Shown here piece after piece: positions 61,899 through 61,924 of a stretch of 61,924 nucleotides of DNA. Under the pieces are notes generated by a model. It saw nothing but the letters and a program-made list of their open reading frames with translations, had not been told where the DNA came from and ran no database searches. The stretch covers positions 1 through 61,924 of the forward strand of contig NZ_JAATOX010000010.1 of assembly GCF_011806385.1 (NCBI RefSeq). Direction: 5' to 3'. Numbering within the stretch: the first letter of the stretch is position 1; every line of letters starts with the position of its first letter. Source of the DNA: Phaeobacter sp. HF9A (GTDB taxonomy: Bacteria; Pseudomonadota; Alphaproteobacteria; Rhodobacterales; Rhodobacteraceae). The translations under genes and the position numbers were made by a program.

Positions 61899-61924
61899 GG
61901 GCGGACCTGCCGCAAGACTGTACG

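Overview
The window is about 62 kb of dense, high-GC bacterial chromosome. Gene content and order point to an alphaproteobacterium of the Rhodobacteraceae, roseobacter group (Phaeobacter/Ruegeria/Leisingera-like). The placement rests on recalled family and synteny features: a Fur/Mur-type regulator without CxxC pairs, DUF4167 behind prfA-prmC, the lptG-lptD-surA-pdxA-rsmA block, a DUF1476 (ATP synthase zeta) gene beside purCSQ, a stand-alone corrinoid protein plus homocysteine methyltransferase instead of a full MetH, and DctB/DctD-like regulators. No database search was run. I see no transposase, integrase, phage gene, rRNA or CRISPR array.

Layout. 0-12.3 kb: RhlE-type RNA helicase, Fur-family regulator, two transporters, enolase, two acetyltransferases, nucleoside hydrolase, MazG, an M20 amidohydrolase, and two overlapping ureohydrolases (agmatinase and a guanidinobutyrase-like enzyme). 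12.4-22.2 kb: a small exported Cys protein; prfA-prmC-DUF4167 (translation termination); then, on the minus strand, lptG-lptD-surA-pdxA-rsmA (outer-membrane biogenesis, vitamin B6, ribosome methylation). The lptF gene expected in front of lptG is not there. 22.6-31.5 kb: pepA-holC, a retropepsin-like protease, MarC, an ABC-F ATPase, a DUF2235 hydrolase, a Bcr/CflA-type exporter, ndk.

31.6-43.7 kb is the most unusual part. It holds a TfoX C-terminal-domain protein, a full-length ManC/AlgA-like protein that has lost its catalytic and metal-binding motifs, a LuxR-type response regulator divergent from a periplasmic molybdopterin-domain-like protein, and a hybrid histidine kinase with receiver and HPt domains. 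Next comes a 4.6 kb block (metallo-hydrolase, orphan histidine kinase, chemoreceptor) bracketed by two identical tRNA-Asn genes in opposite orientation, each with the same 43 bp upstream region.

43.7-61.9 kb: tRNA-Ile2, a LysR regulator divergent from an exported metallo-hydrolase, purM-purN, rnd, a lipoprotein, sufE, then a split methionine-synthase set (DUF1638, corrinoid protein, homocysteine S-methyltransferase) interrupted by a radical SAM gene and DUF6500. After that come a lysylphosphatidylglycerol-synthase-like protein, the ATP synthase zeta subunit, purC-purS-purQ, and a DctB/DctD-like pair. The DctD-like protein lacks the start of its receiver domain and the GAFTGA loop.

Dispersed intergenic repeats (hairpin plus a CCCCGGGATATTT...TTAGAAGAA core) sit behind the 3' ends of genes at 16.6, 24.6, 24.8 and 50.0 kb. 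Start sites were chosen from ribosome-binding sites, overlaps and family length; operators and leader structures were found by eye and are tentative.
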